Positions 1 to 8,830 of a stretch of DNA of 64,000 nt are shown piece by piece. The stretch comes from Muricoccus roseus (GTDB lineage: Bacteria > Pseudomonadota > Alphaproteobacteria > Acetobacterales > Acetobacteraceae), in assembly GCF_900141905.1 (NCBI RefSeq), contig NZ_FQZF01000029.1, positions 1 through 64,000 on the forward strand, given 5' to 3'. Within the stretch, counting starts at the first letter, position 1. Each line of letters starts with the position of its first letter. The translations under genes and the position numbers were made by a program. The notes beneath the pieces are model-generated. The model did not search any database. It was not told the origin of the DNA and was given only the letters and a program-made list of their open reading frames with translations.

Positions 1-170
1 CCCTGTCCCAGAAACACCGCAAGCGCATCGAGGAGGCTTTCGGCTGGGCCAAGACCGTCGGCGGCATGGCCCAGACCGTCTATCGTCGCATCGAACGCGT
101 GCGATCCCGCTTCATCCTGACGATGGTCGCCAACAACCTGGCCCGACTGCCCCGGCTGCTGGCAGCATGA
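1..170 (+). mobile_element. IS5-family transposase, C-terminal fragment
   Basis: The first 170 bases hold an open frame (codons from base 3, TGA at 168-170) that enters from outside the window. Its last 55 residues contain KRIEEAFGWAKTVGG and then RSRFILTMVANNLARLPRLL, which I recognise as the conserved C-terminal end of IS5-family DDE transposases. The E in EEAFGW is normally the catalytic glutamate. The N-terminal part lies left of the window, so I cannot say whether the element is intact. The right terminal inverted repeat should lie within roughly 100-150 bases after the stop, but I cannot fix it without the left end. Confidence 0.8.
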
Positions 171-453
171 AGCCGAAAACCGGCATCCGGCGTCCATGCC
201 GCTCGTAGGAACGGGCCGGACGCGCAAAGCCGCTGGTCCCTCCGACGGGAAAACGCTCCAGAACGCCGAGTAATTCAGCGACCTGCTAGGCGCGCTGGCC
301 TGGCAAGGCGCAGAGTGCCGGCAGGGGCGCATTCCCGCGGCTCCGGCCACCTCTGCCGGAACGGGTTTCCCCGCCCTGAGACAAGCTGACCGCCGCTGAC
401 CGGATATTCCGGCGCTGCGCGCGAGGTGGCGGCGAAGCATACGGGGACCGGAT
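171..453. other. Intergenic region between IS remnant and ATPase gene
   Basis: No convincing gene is present. The first ~120 bases probably belong to the insertion sequence (right end plausibly near 270-290, where an AT-richer stretch with gagtaattcag occurs). The remainder is the upstream region of the P-type ATPase gene. I see no clear -35/-10 pair or terminator. Confidence 0.4.
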
Positions 454-3057
454 GTGAGCGACAGCAGCACCTTCGGAGAGGACCGTGGCGCGCGTGCCGT
501 GACGCCGGCCGGGCCCCAGGGCCTGACGGAGGCCGCCGCCGCCGCGCGGCTGCGCCAGGAGGGCGCCAATGACCTGCCGCGCGCGGAACGTCGTTCCGTC
601 GCGCGTGTCGCGCTCGACACGGTGCGCGAGCCGATGTTCGCGCTGCTGCTCTCGGCCGGGCTGATCTACCTCGTGATCGGCGACACGGGGGAGGCGCTTC
701 TGCTCTTCGTCTTCGCGACCCTCTCCGTCACCATCGCCATTGCCCAGGAAGTGCGGACCGAGCGCGCGCTGGACGCGCTGCGCGACCTCTCCAGCCCGCG
801 CGCCCTCGTCATCCGCGACGGGGTGCGGCGGCGCATTCCCGGGCGGGAGGTGGTGCGCGGCGACCTGATGGTGCTCGCCGAGGGCGACCGCGTGCCGGCC
901 GATGCCTGGCTACTCTCGGCCACGGCGCTGGAGGCCGACGAATCGCTGCTGACGGGGGAGTCCGTCCCCGCGCGCAAGCGGGCGCGCCCGCCGGGTGGGG
1001 AGAATGTTGGCGGGGAGGATGCGGCGGAGGAGGCCAGGGTCTTCTCGGGCACGCTGGTGGTGGGCGGCGAGGGCCTCGCCCAGGTGACGGCGACGGGGCG
1101 GCACACGGCGCTCGGCCGCATCGGCCAGGCGCTGGGGGAGATCGAGCGCGAGCCGCCGCGGCTTCGGGCGCAGGTGCGGCGCCTCGTGCGGTTCTTCGCA
1201 GTGCTGGGGATCGGGGTGAGCGTGCTGGCCGCGCTGCTGCACGGGCTGCTGAACGGCGACTGGCTGGCCGCCGCGCTCGGCGGCATCGCGCTGGCCATGG
1301 CGATGCTGCCGGAGGAGTTCCCGCTGATCCTTACCGTCTTCACGGTGATGGGGGCGAGCCGCATCGCGCGGGCCGGCGTGCTGACGCGGCGTGCGGCCGC
1401 CATCGAGGCGCTGGGGGCCGCCACCGTGCTCTGTACGGACAAGACCGGCACGCTGACGCAGAACCGGATGATGGTGGCGGAGCTGCGGGATGCCGCCGGG
1501 CTGCTGGTGCATGCCGCGCGGCAGGAGGGCGGCGGGCCCTTGCTGCCGGCCGGGGCGGCGCTGGCACGCATCGCCGCGCGGGCGAGCCGCGCGGAGGGCT
1601 TCGACCCCATGGAGCGCGCCTTGCGCGAGTTGGTGGCGGGCCTGCCCGGGAGGGGCGAGCCCGCCGGGCCGGATTACCCGCTGCGCCCGGACCTGCTGGC
1701 CATGGGCCGGGTCTGGCAGGAGGGGGAGGGCAACGGATCCTCCGTGATCGCGGTGAAGGGCGCGCCGGAGGCCGTGGTGGGGCTCTGCCGGCTGGAGGCG
1801 GAGGAGGCGGCCGCCGTGCTGGCCGTGGCGGCCGGGATGGCCGGGCGCGGGCTGCGGGTGCTGGGGCTGGCCGAGGCGCGGCTGGCGCCGGGCCAGGCGC
1901 TGCCGGCCGGGCTGGAGGCGGCGCCGCTGGCCTTCCGCGGGCTGGTCGGGTTGGTGGACCCGCTGCGGCCCTCGGTCCCGGTGGCGGTGGCCGAGTGCCG
2001 GGCGGCGGGCATCCGCGTGGCGATGGTGACGGGCGACCACCCTGCGACCGCCGCCGCCATGGCCCGCGCCGCCGGGCTGGACAGCGCGCCGGTGGTGACC
2101 GGCCGGGAGCTGGCGGCGATGCCGGAGGAGGCGTTCCGCGAGGCGGTGCGCCGCGCCGCTGTCTTCGCGCGCATCCCGCCCGAGCTGAAGCTGCGCATCG
2201 TCGAGGCGTTGAAGGCCGATGGCGAGGTGGTGGGCATGACGGGCGACGGCGTGAATGACGCGCCTGCGCTGAAGGCCGCGCATATCGGGATCGCCATGGG
2301 CGGGCGCGGCACCGACGTGGCGCGGGAGGCGGCGGCGATCGTGCTGCTGGAGGACGACTTCGGCTCGATCGTGCGCACCATCCGCATGGGGCGGCGGATC
2401 TTCGACAACCTGCGGAAGGCGATGGGCTATGTCATCGCCATGCATGTGCCGATCGCGGGGCTGGCCTTCCTGCCGCTGGCCTTCGGCCTGCCGCCAATCT
2501 TCGGACCGCTGCACATCGCGCTGCTGGAGATGGTGGTGGACCCCGTCTGCTCCATCGCCTTCGAGGCGGAGCCGGAGGAGCCGGACGCGATGCGCCGGCC
2601 GCCGCGCGCGCCGGACGCGCCGCTCATCTCGATCGCGGAATTCGGCTGGTCCGCGCTGCAGGGGCTGGCCGCGCTGGCCGCGGCGGGCACCATCTACCTG
2701 CTGGGCCTGCGGGCGGGATTGCCGGAGGAGGTGCTGCGCAGCCGCACCTTCCTCACCCTGCTGCTCGCCAGCCTCGGGCTCATCCTCGTCAACCGCGTCT
2801 TCGGCACCTCGCTGCGGGAGACGGTGCTGCGGCCGAATGCCGCGCTGCGCTGGGTGCTGGCCGCCATCGGCGCCCTGCTCCTCGTCGTCTTCCTGCTGCC
2901 GCCGGCGGCGGCGCTGTTCCGCCTGGGGCCGCCCGGCCTTTCCGGGATGGGCGGGGCGGTGCTGGCGGTGCTGGCCATGCTCGCGCTGCTCGAGGGCGTG
3001 AAGCTGGCGCGGGCCGCGCGCCGCCGCCGCATGGCGGGCGCGGCGGCGCGGGGCTGA
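454..3057 (+). CDS. Cation-translocating P-type ATPase (P2-like)
   Basis: The product is an 867-residue inner-membrane ATP-driven cation pump. It has the actuator motif LTGES (about residue 170), the phosphorylation motif CTDKTGTLTQ with the acceptor aspartate at about residue 329, and the hinge motif MTGDGVNDAPALKAA near residue 600. Hydrophobic pairs flank each cytoplasmic domain. Membrane segment 4 carries PEEFP where Ca2+ pumps have PEGLP, and segment 6 reads EMVVDPVCS, so it belongs to a bacterial branch related to SERCA/PMCA pumps whose ion is not obvious. The start is GTG at 454; the overlapping ATG at 452 runs straight into TGA. A stress-protein gene follows about 100 bases downstream on the same strand. 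The family call is certain; the substrate is not. Confidence 0.93.
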   Translation: MSDSSTFGEDRGARAVTPAGPQGLTEAAAAARLRQEGANDLPRAERRSVARVALDTVREPMFALLLSAGLIYLVIGDTGEALLLFVFATLSVTIAIAQEVRTERALDALRDLSSPRALVIRDGVRRRIPGREVVRGDLMVLAEGDRVPADAWLLSATALEADESLLTGESVPARKRARPPGGENVGGEDAAEEARVFSGTLVVGGEGLAQVTATGRHTALGRIGQALGEIEREPPRLRAQVRRLVRFFAVLGIGVSVLAALLHGLLNGDWLAAALGGIALAMAMLPEEFPLILTVFTVMGASRIARAGVLTRRAAAIEALGAATVLCTDKTGTLTQNRMMVAELRDAAGLLVHAARQEGGGPLLPAGAALARIAARASRAEGFDPMERALRELVAGLPGRGEPAGPDYPLRPDLLAMGRVWQEGEGNGSSVIAVKGAPEAVVGLCRLEAEEAAAVLAVAAGMAGRGLRVLGLAEARLAPGQALPAGLEAAPLAFRGLVGLVDPLRPSVPVAVAECRAAGIRVAMVTGDHPATAAAMARAAGLDSAPVVTGRELAAMPEEAFREAVRRAAVFARIPPELKLRIVEALKADGEVVGMTGDGVNDAPALKAAHIGIAMGGRGTDVAREAAAIVLLEDDFGSIVRTIRMGRRIFDNLRKAMGYVIAMHVPIAGLAFLPLAFGLPPIFGPLHIALLEMVVDPVCSIAFEAEPEEPDAMRRPPRAPDAPLISIAEFGWSALQGLAALAAAGTIYLLGLRAGLPEEVLRSRTFLTLLLASLGLILVNRVFGTSLRETVLRPNAALRWVLAAIGALLLVVFLLPPAAALFRLGPPGLSGMGGAVLAVLAMLALLEGVKLARAARRRRMAGAAARG

Positions 3058-3156
3058 TCCGGATCAAAGCGCCGGCGCGGCGCGCATGCTTCCTGCATCG
3101 GGATGACCGCGGCGGCTGGTGCCGGGGCCGGAGACGCTGCCCCGGAGGGAGATGCG

Positions 3157-3900
3157 ATGCGGGACTACAAGGCTCTCCTGGTGCATGCGGGTCTGGAGGA
3201 CACGGCCGAGGCGCGCATCCTCCTCGCGGCGGATCTGGCGGACCGGTTCGATGCGACGCTGATCGGCCTCGCGGCGGGTTCCCTGGAGACCACGGAGCGG
3301 CTGGACCGCGCGAGGGACAGCTTCCACGCGACGAGCCGCAAGGCGGCGCGGCGGCGGGAGTGGCGGGGTTCCGCCGAGCCCCTGGCGGGCGTGCTGGCGC
3401 GCGAGGCACGGGCGGCGGATCTGCTCATCCTCGGCCTCGCCGAGGCGGCGGAGGGCGAACTGGATGCGTTGGCGGCGCGCGCGGGGCGCGCCGTGCTGCT
3501 GGTGCCCGAGCGGACCCGGGTGCTGGATGCCAGGCAGGTGCTCGTCGCCTGGCGGGACACGCGGGCCACGCGGCGCGGGATCGCCTCGGCGCTGCCGATC
3601 CTGCGGCTGGCGGAGCGGGTCGCGCTGCTGCCGGTGCGGGATGGCCGACCCGAGGAGGAGCAGCGGCGCGAGCTGGCGGACATGGCCCGCTACCTCCTGC
3701 GCCATGACGTGCCGGCCGAGGTGCTGCCGGACGGGCCGGTGGAGGGGCACTTGCCGGGTGAGATCCTCGATGCGGCCCGGAGGCTGGGCGCGGATCTCAT
3801 CATCGCGGGGAACCGGGACGCGGAATGGCTGCACCTGGCCGTGGCGGAGGCGCGGGACGTCTCCGGCCAGGCCGGGGCGTGCTGGCTGCTGGGGCCCTGA
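3157..3900 (+). CDS. Universal stress protein (UspA family)
   Basis: This is a 247-residue protein with two Usp-type halves. The N-terminal half begins MRDYKALLVHAG and the C-terminal half begins near RQVLVAWRDTRATRRGIASAL and ends with ADLIIAGNRDAEWL. The C-terminal half keeps a degenerate form of the G-x2-G-x9-G(S/T) nucleotide loop, so ATP binding is doubtful. I chose ATG 3157 because GGAGGGA lies just upstream at 3145-3150; an in-frame ATG at 3103 lacks such a site. The gene follows the P-type ATPase on the same strand, a pairing often seen for stress-linked ion pumps; whether they share a transcript is inferred. Confidence 0.85.
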   Translation: MRDYKALLVHAGLEDTAEARILLAADLADRFDATLIGLAAGSLETTERLDRARDSFHATSRKAARRREWRGSAEPLAGVLAREARAADLLILGLAEAAEGELDALAARAGRAVLLVPERTRVLDARQVLVAWRDTRATRRGIASALPILRLAERVALLPVRDGRPEEEQRRELADMARYLLRHDVPAEVLPDGPVEGHLPGEILDAARRLGADLIIAGNRDAEWLHLAVAEARDVSGQAGACWLLGP

Positions 3901-4014
3901 AGCCAGCCGCCCGGGGGGCGGGACGAGGGGAGCGCGCGGCCCTGCGCGACGAGCGGAGGGGTCGAGACCTGGCGATCGCGGGGATGTCCGGCCCTTCACG
4001 GAAGGCTTGCGCCG

Positions 4015-4038
4015 AGATCGTTTGATATCCTACGATCT
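4015..4038. promoter_or_regulatory. Candidate MarR operator: 7 bp inverted repeat
   Basis: Perfect arms AGATCGT and ACGATCT are separated by 10 bases centred on GATATC. The site is 50 bases upstream of the MarR gene start at 4089, in a locally AT-richer stretch. Its position suggests autoregulation of the regulator and control of the benzoylformate genes behind it. The palindrome is seen directly; binding by the 4089 protein is inferred. Confidence 0.6.
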
Positions 4039-4088
4039 TACCCGGCACGGCGCGCGCGGCGTGACGCGCCGGCAGGAGGAGCGGTTTC

Positions 4089-4628
4089 GTGGCGCAGCCA
4101 ACCCGGGCGACCCCCGCGCGTGCCAGGACGTCCAAGCCCCGCGCGGAGCAGCCAACCCTGCGCGTCCTGCCCGGCGGGCTGGCGTCGGTGCGCCTCGGCC
4201 CGCTTCAGGACATGCTCGGCTTCCAGCTGCGCCTGGCGCAGGAGGCCTCCTTCGCCGGCTTCGCGCGGAGGACCGGCGATTCCGGGCTGAAGCCGGGGCA
4301 TTTCGCGGCGCTCCTGGTTATCCACGAGAATCCGGGCCTCTCGCAGACGGCGCTCGGCGCCGCCGTGGGGCGCGACAAATCCACGCTCACGCCGAAGCTG
4401 ACGGAGCTGGAGCGGCGCGGGCTGATCCGGCGTGACCGGGCGGCAGCCGACCGGCGGAGCTACGCGCTGCGCCTCACCCCCGAGGGGGAGGAGGCGCTGG
4501 CCGAGCTGCAGCGCCATGCGACGGCGCATGACGCGGCGCTGGACCGGCTGGTGGGGCCGGAGAACCGCCAGGCTTTTCTCGAAACGCTCCGCCGGCTGAT
4601 CGCGGGGCTGGATTCGGACGACACATGA
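4089..4628 (+). CDS. MarR-family transcriptional regulator
   Basis: This 179-residue DNA-binding protein has a winged-helix core. The recognition helix region reads LSQTALGAAVGRDKSTLTPKL, followed by the wing ERRGLIRRDRAAADRRSYALRLT, the typical MarR D-x-R-S signature. About 45 N-terminal residues are arginine/proline-rich and precede the domain. The start is GTG at 4089 with AGGAGG at about 4075. The stop overlaps the ATG of the decarboxylase gene (ATGA at 4625-4628), so regulator and enzyme are translationally coupled. It probably senses an aromatic acid or aldehyde and represses the operon, including itself, through the palindrome at 4015-4038; ligand and target are inferred. Confidence 0.88.
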   Translation: MAQPTRATPARARTSKPRAEQPTLRVLPGGLASVRLGPLQDMLGFQLRLAQEASFAGFARRTGDSGLKPGHFAALLVIHENPGLSQTALGAAVGRDKSTLTPKLTELERRGLIRRDRAAADRRSYALRLTPEGEEALAELQRHATAHDAALDRLVGPENRQAFLETLRRLIAGLDSDDT

Positions 4629-6253
4629 TGGATGGCACGACCACGCCCACGACCAGAACCGGCATGACGGTGCGGGAGGCGGTGTTCGACCTGCTGCGCG
4701 GGCTGGGCATGACCACTGTTTTCGGCAATCCGGGATCGACGGAGCTGCCCTTCCTCGATCGCTGGCCCTCGGATTTCCGCTACGTGCTCGGGCTGCAGGA
4801 AGCGAGCGTGATGGGCATGGCCGATGGCTATGCGCGCGCGACCGGGCGCTGCGCCTTCGTGAACCTGCATTCGGCAGCCGGGGTGGGGCATGCGCTGGGC
4901 AATCTCTTCACCTCCTACCGGAACGGCGCGCCGCTGGTGATCACGGCGGGGCAGCAGACGCGGGCGCTGCTGCCGAACCTGCCCTTCCTCGGCGCCTCGG
5001 ATGCCGCGCAGTTCCCCAAGCCCTATGTGAAGTTCAGCATCGAGCCGGCGCGGGCGGCCGATGTGCCGGCGGCGATCGCCCAGGCCCACCGGATCGCGAT
5101 GCAGCGGCCCTACGGCCCGTGCTTCGTCTCCATCCCCTCGGATGACTGGGCGGCGCCGTGCCAGCCGGTGGTGCCGCGGGCCTGGTTCCCGGATACGGCG
5201 CCCGATCCGGCGGCGCTGGCGGAGGCGGCGCGGCTGCTCTCGGCCGCGCGGCGGCCCGTGCTGGTGGTGGGGTCGGATGTGGATGCGGAGGGCTGCGGGC
5301 CGGCACTGGTGGCGCTCGCGGAGCGGGTCGGGGCCCCGGTCTGGACGAGCCCCTTCTCCTCACGCCTCTCCTTCCCCGAGGATCATCCGCTCTTCGCCGG
5401 GCATCTGCACGCGGCGCCGCAGCAGGTCTCCGAGACGCTGATCGGGCATGACCTGGTGCTGGTGATCGGGGCGCCCGTCTTCACCTTCCATGTGGCGGGA
5501 GAATGCGCGCTGTTCCGCAGTGGCATCCCCATCATCCAGATGACGACGGATGCCGAGGCCGCCTCTTCCGCTCCCGCCGGGATGGCGGTGCTGGGGGCGC
5601 TGCGGCACGGGATCCCGGCGCTGGCGGCCCTGCTGCCGGGGGCTGCGCGCGCCCTTCCCTCCCCGCGCCCGCGCCCGGCGCCGCCGGCGGCGGCCGCGCC
5701 GCTGAGCGCGGCCTATGCGCTGCACCGGCTGCACCGGGCGATGCCGCGCGACGCGGTGCTGGTGGAGGAGGCGCCCTCCCACCGGCCCGCGATGCACGCG
5801 CAGATGCCCATCCGCGAATGGGGCGGCTTCTTCACCATGGCGAGCGGCGGGCTCGGCTACGGGCTCCCGGCCGCGGTCGGCGTGGCGCTGGGCAGCCCGG
5901 GGCGGCGGGTGGCCTGCCTGATCGGCGACGGCTCCTTCATGTACTCGCCGCAGGCGCTCTGGACGGCGGTGCAGGAACGGCTGCCGCTGGCCGTGATCGT
6001 CATGAACAATGCCGGCTACGGCGCCATGCGCTCCTTCTCCCGCGTACTGCAGGTGCGGGACGCGCCGGGGATCGACCTGCCGGGGATCGACTTTGTCTCG
6101 CTGGCGCGCGGCATGGGATGCCCGGCGCGCGCGGTGGAGACGCCGGAGGCGCTGGAGGCCGCGCTGGCCGGGGCCATGAGCGCCGACGGGCCCTATCTGG
6201 TGGAGGTGGCCGTCGATGGCGCCATCGCCACCCTCTACGACGAAAAGACGTAA
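4625..6253 (+). CDS. mdlC: Benzoylformate decarboxylase (ThDP enzyme)
   Basis: The protein (542 residues) decarboxylates benzoylformate (phenylglyoxylate) to benzaldehyde using thiamine diphosphate. It aligns along its length with my memory of Pseudomonas MdlC. The catalytic set of that enzyme (Ser26, Glu47, His70, His281) appears as S38 in NPGSTELPF, E59 in LGLQEAS, H82 in NLHSAAG and H289 in APVFTFH, with matching spacing. The ThDP/Mg motif is GDGSFMYS...VIVMNN. Presence of all four argues for benzoylformate over acetolactate or oxalyl-CoA chemistry. The aldehyde dehydrogenase directly downstream would oxidise the product. No mandelate dehydrogenase or racemase is present, so substrate entry is as the keto acid or from elsewhere. 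Confidence 0.85.
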   Translation: MMDGTTTPTTRTGMTVREAVFDLLRGLGMTTVFGNPGSTELPFLDRWPSDFRYVLGLQEASVMGMADGYARATGRCAFVNLHSAAGVGHALGNLFTSYRNGAPLVITAGQQTRALLPNLPFLGASDAAQFPKPYVKFSIEPARAADVPAAIAQAHRIAMQRPYGPCFVSIPSDDWAAPCQPVVPRAWFPDTAPDPAALAEAARLLSAARRPVLVVGSDVDAEGCGPALVALAERVGAPVWTSPFSSRLSFPEDHPLFAGHLHAAPQQVSETLIGHDLVLVIGAPVFTFHVAGECALFRSGIPIIQMTTDAEAASSAPAGMAVLGALRHGIPALAALLPGAARALPSPRPRPAPPAAAAPLSAAYALHRLHRAMPRDAVLVEEAPSHRPAMHAQMPIREWGGFFTMASGGLGYGLPAAVGVALGSPGRRVACLIGDGSFMYSPQALWTAVQERLPLAVIVMNNAGYGAMRSFSRVLQVRDAPGIDLPGIDFVSLARGMGCPARAVETPEALEAALAGAMSADGPYLVEVAVDGAIATLYDEKT

Positions 6254-6267
6254 GGGGAGGACAGACG

Positions 6268-7764
6268 ATGCTCGACGTACCGCTGATCATCGGCGAGGGC
6301 GACCGGCCCGCGACCGGCGCCGGGACCTTCGAACGCCGCAACCCCGTGACGGGCGAGGTGGCGACGCGCGCAGCCGCCGCCACGGCGGAGGATGCGCGGG
6401 CGGCCTGCGACGCCGCCGCCGCGGCCTTCCCCGCCTGGTCGAAGCTGGGGCCGAATGCGCGGCGCACCATCCTGCTGAAGGCGGCGGATGCGCTGGCGGC
6501 GAAGGCGCCGGAGTTCATCCGGCTGATGGCCGAGGAGATCGGCGCGACGGCGGGATGGGCCGGATTCAACGTGCATCTCGCGGCCGGCATGCTGCGGGAG
6601 GCGGCGGCGGCGACGACGCAGACCACGGGCGAGGTCATCCCCTCGGACAAGCCGGGCTGCCTGGCCATGAGCATCCGCGCGCCGGTGGGCGTGGTGCTGG
6701 GCATGGCGCCGTGGAACGCGCCCGTCATCCTCGGCGTGCGCGCGCTGGCGCTGCCGCTGGCCTGCGGCAACACGGTGGTGCTGAAGGCGAGCGAGACCTG
6801 CCCCGGCACCCACAGCCTGATCGCCCAGGCGCTGCGCGAGGGCGGGGTGCCGCCGGGCGTGGTGAATGTGGTGACGCATGCCGCCGAGGATGCGCCGGCG
6901 GTGGTGGAGGCGATGATCGCCCATAAGGCGGTGCGGCGCGTGAACTTCACCGGCTCCACCCCGGTGGGGCGCATCATCGCGATGCATGCGGCGAAGCACC
7001 TCAAGCCCGTGCTGCTGGAGCTGGGCGGCAAGGCGCCCATGATCGTGCTGGAGGATGCCGACCTGGAGGAGGCCGTGAAGGCCGCCGCCTTCGGCGCCTT
7101 CATGAACCAGGGCCAGATCTGCATGTCCACCGAGCGGCTGGTGGTGGTGGAGAGCGTGGCGGACGAGTTCGCGCGCCGCTTCGCCGAGTTCGTCGCGACG
7201 CTGCCAGTGGGCGACCCCCGCACTGGGACGGTGTTCCTGGGCTCTGTGGTGGACGAGGTCTCCGCACGGAAGGTGGAGGCGCTGATCGAGGATGCCGTCG
7301 GCAAGGGCGCGACCCAGCTGGGCGGCGGGCCGCGCAAGGGCACGATCATGCCGGCCTCCATCCTCGACCGGGTGACGCCTGATATGGCGATCTATGCCGA
7401 GGAGAGCTTCGGTCCCGTGGTCGCCATGATCCGCGTGAAGGACGCGGAGGAGGCGGTGCGGGTGGCGAACGACACGGAATACGGGCTGTCGGCGGCCATC
7501 TTCACCAAGGACGTGGCGCGCGGGCTGGCGCTCGCGCAGCGGATCGAGAGCGGGATCTGCCATGTGAACGGCCCGACCGTGCATGACGAGGCGCAGATGC
7601 CCTTCGGCGGGGTGAAGGCAAGCGGCTACGGGCGCTTCGGCGGGCGCGCCGGGATCGCGGAGTTCACGGAACTGCGCTGGATCACCGTGGAGACGCAGCC
7701 GGGGCAATACCCCTTCCCGCCCGCCGCCAAGGCACCGCCACCGGCGACGCCCGGCGCGCATTAG
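6268..7764 (+). CDS. NAD(P)-dependent aldehyde dehydrogenase, benzaldehyde/vanillin type
   Basis: This is a 498-residue ALDH-superfamily enzyme. The catalytic cysteine is C285 in GQICMST and the general base is E251 in LELGGKAP; the cofactor-binding segment is FTGSTPVG. The Q-I-C-M-S-T-E-R context is typical of salicylaldehyde and vanillin dehydrogenases, which fits benzaldehyde as substrate after the upstream decarboxylase. ATG 6268 is preceded by GGGGAGG, 14 bases after the decarboxylase stop, so the two form an operon. About 20 C-terminal residues are proline/alanine-rich and probably dispensable. The exact aldehyde is inferred from context. Confidence 0.87.
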   Translation: MLDVPLIIGEGDRPATGAGTFERRNPVTGEVATRAAAATAEDARAACDAAAAAFPAWSKLGPNARRTILLKAADALAAKAPEFIRLMAEEIGATAGWAGFNVHLAAGMLREAAAATTQTTGEVIPSDKPGCLAMSIRAPVGVVLGMAPWNAPVILGVRALALPLACGNTVVLKASETCPGTHSLIAQALREGGVPPGVVNVVTHAAEDAPAVVEAMIAHKAVRRVNFTGSTPVGRIIAMHAAKHLKPVLLELGGKAPMIVLEDADLEEAVKAAAFGAFMNQGQICMSTERLVVVESVADEFARRFAEFVATLPVGDPRTGTVFLGSVVDEVSARKVEALIEDAVGKGATQLGGGPRKGTIMPASILDRVTPDMAIYAEESFGPVVAMIRVKDAEEAVRVANDTEYGLSAAIFTKDVARGLALAQRIESGICHVNGPTVHDEAQMPFGGVKASGYGRFGGRAGIAEFTELRWITVETQPGQYPFPPAAKAPPPATPGAH

Positions 7765-7798
7765 CGCCACCCCGCGTGCAGAGGAGGAAACACAAGAA

Positions 7799-8794
7799 AT
7801 GAGCATCACCATCACCCGCCGGGCGGCGCTGGGCGCCGCCTGGGCCTTGCTGGCGGCGCCGGCCGTGCGGGCCCAGGGCGCGGCCGGGGCGGGCACCTGG
7901 CCGAACAAGCCGGTGCGCATCGTGGTCCCCTTCCCGCCCGGCGGGCTGGTGGACACGCTGGCGCGCTCGGTCTCGCAAGCCCTGGCCGCGAAGTTCGGCC
8001 AGCCCTTCGTGGTGGACAACCGCGCGGGGGCGGGCGGCAATATCGGCGCCGATCTCGTCGCGAAGGCGGCGCCGGATGGCTACACGCTGCTCGCCTCCTC
8101 CATGGGGCCGCTGGCGGTGAACCAGTTCATCTACCCGACCATGCCCTATGACACGAACACGGCCTTCGCGCCGGTCACGCTGCTCGCCTCCACGCCGAAG
8201 GTGATCTGCGTGGCGAATGCGCGGCCGTGGCGGAACCTCGCGGCGCTCGTCGCGGCGGCAAAGGACAAGCCGGGGACGATCACCGCCGGCTCGGCTGGGG
8301 CCGGCAGCAGCCTTCATCTGGCGCTGGAGCTGTTCAAGGGCGCGACGGGCACGGAGATCCAGCACATCCCCTATCGCGGCGCGGCGCCGGCGATCACCGA
8401 CCTCATCTCCGGCAATATCGACATGGTGATCGACAACGTGCCGAACATCCTCGGCCATATCCGGGGGAATGCGGTGCGGCCGCTGGCGGTGGCGACGGAG
8501 CAGCGGCTGGCGCAGCTGCCGGATGTGCCGACTGCGGCGGAGGCTGGCGTCCCGGGCTTCGTCTTCGGCACGGCCTTCGGCATGGCGGCGCCGGCTGGCA
8601 CGCCGGATCAGGTGATCGCCGCCGTGGCGGAGGGCGTGGCCGCGGCGCTGCGGGACCCGGCGGTGGGCGGCAGGCTGGCCGAGCAGGGCACGATCCTCGG
8701 CGGCCAGGGGCCGCAGGCCTTCGCGGCGCTGATTGAGCGGGAGAAGCGGACGCTGGAGCCGGTGATCAAGCGCGCCGGCATCCGCGCGGAATAG
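7799..8794 (+). CDS. Bug-family solute receptor (TTT system)
   Basis: The product is a 331-residue periplasmic binding protein of the Bug/TctC family, with a signal peptide at residues 1-24 (RRAAL...APAVRAQ). Family hallmarks are WPNKPVRIVVPFPPGG and DNRAGAGGNIGADLVAKA near the N terminus and HIPYRGAAPA in the middle. Bug receptors capture organic acids and normally hand them to TctA/TctB membrane proteins, neither of which is in the window. GAGGAGG precedes the start, 34 bases after the dehydrogenase stop, so it is the last gene of the benzoylformate operon and probably binds its aromatic acid. Confidence 0.9.
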   Translation: MSITITRRAALGAAWALLAAPAVRAQGAAGAGTWPNKPVRIVVPFPPGGLVDTLARSVSQALAAKFGQPFVVDNRAGAGGNIGADLVAKAAPDGYTLLASSMGPLAVNQFIYPTMPYDTNTAFAPVTLLASTPKVICVANARPWRNLAALVAAAKDKPGTITAGSAGAGSSLHLALELFKGATGTEIQHIPYRGAAPAITDLISGNIDMVIDNVPNILGHIRGNAVRPLAVATEQRLAQLPDVPTAAEAGVPGFVFGTAFGMAAPAGTPDQVIAAVAEGVAAALRDPAVGGRLAEQGTILGGQGPQAFAALIEREKRTLEPVIKRAGIRAE

Positions 8795-8800
8795 GCGGGC

Positions 8801-8820
8801 GGGAGGGGGCTGCCCCTCCC
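8801..8820. terminator. GC-rich hairpin between convergent genes
   Basis: Arms GGGAGGGG and CCCCTCCC enclose a 4-base loop GCTG. The hairpin sits 6 bases after the Bug stop and 10 bases before the stop of the convergent lipoprotein gene, so it could serve both. There is no U-tract on either strand, as is common in high-GC bacteria. Confidence 0.55.
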
Positions 8821-8830
8821 CCCATCCGTG

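Noticed and set aside
910-2514. Minus-strand open frame over the P-type ATPase
   Set aside because: His/Arg/Gln-rich composition without motif, opposite a full P-type ATPase.
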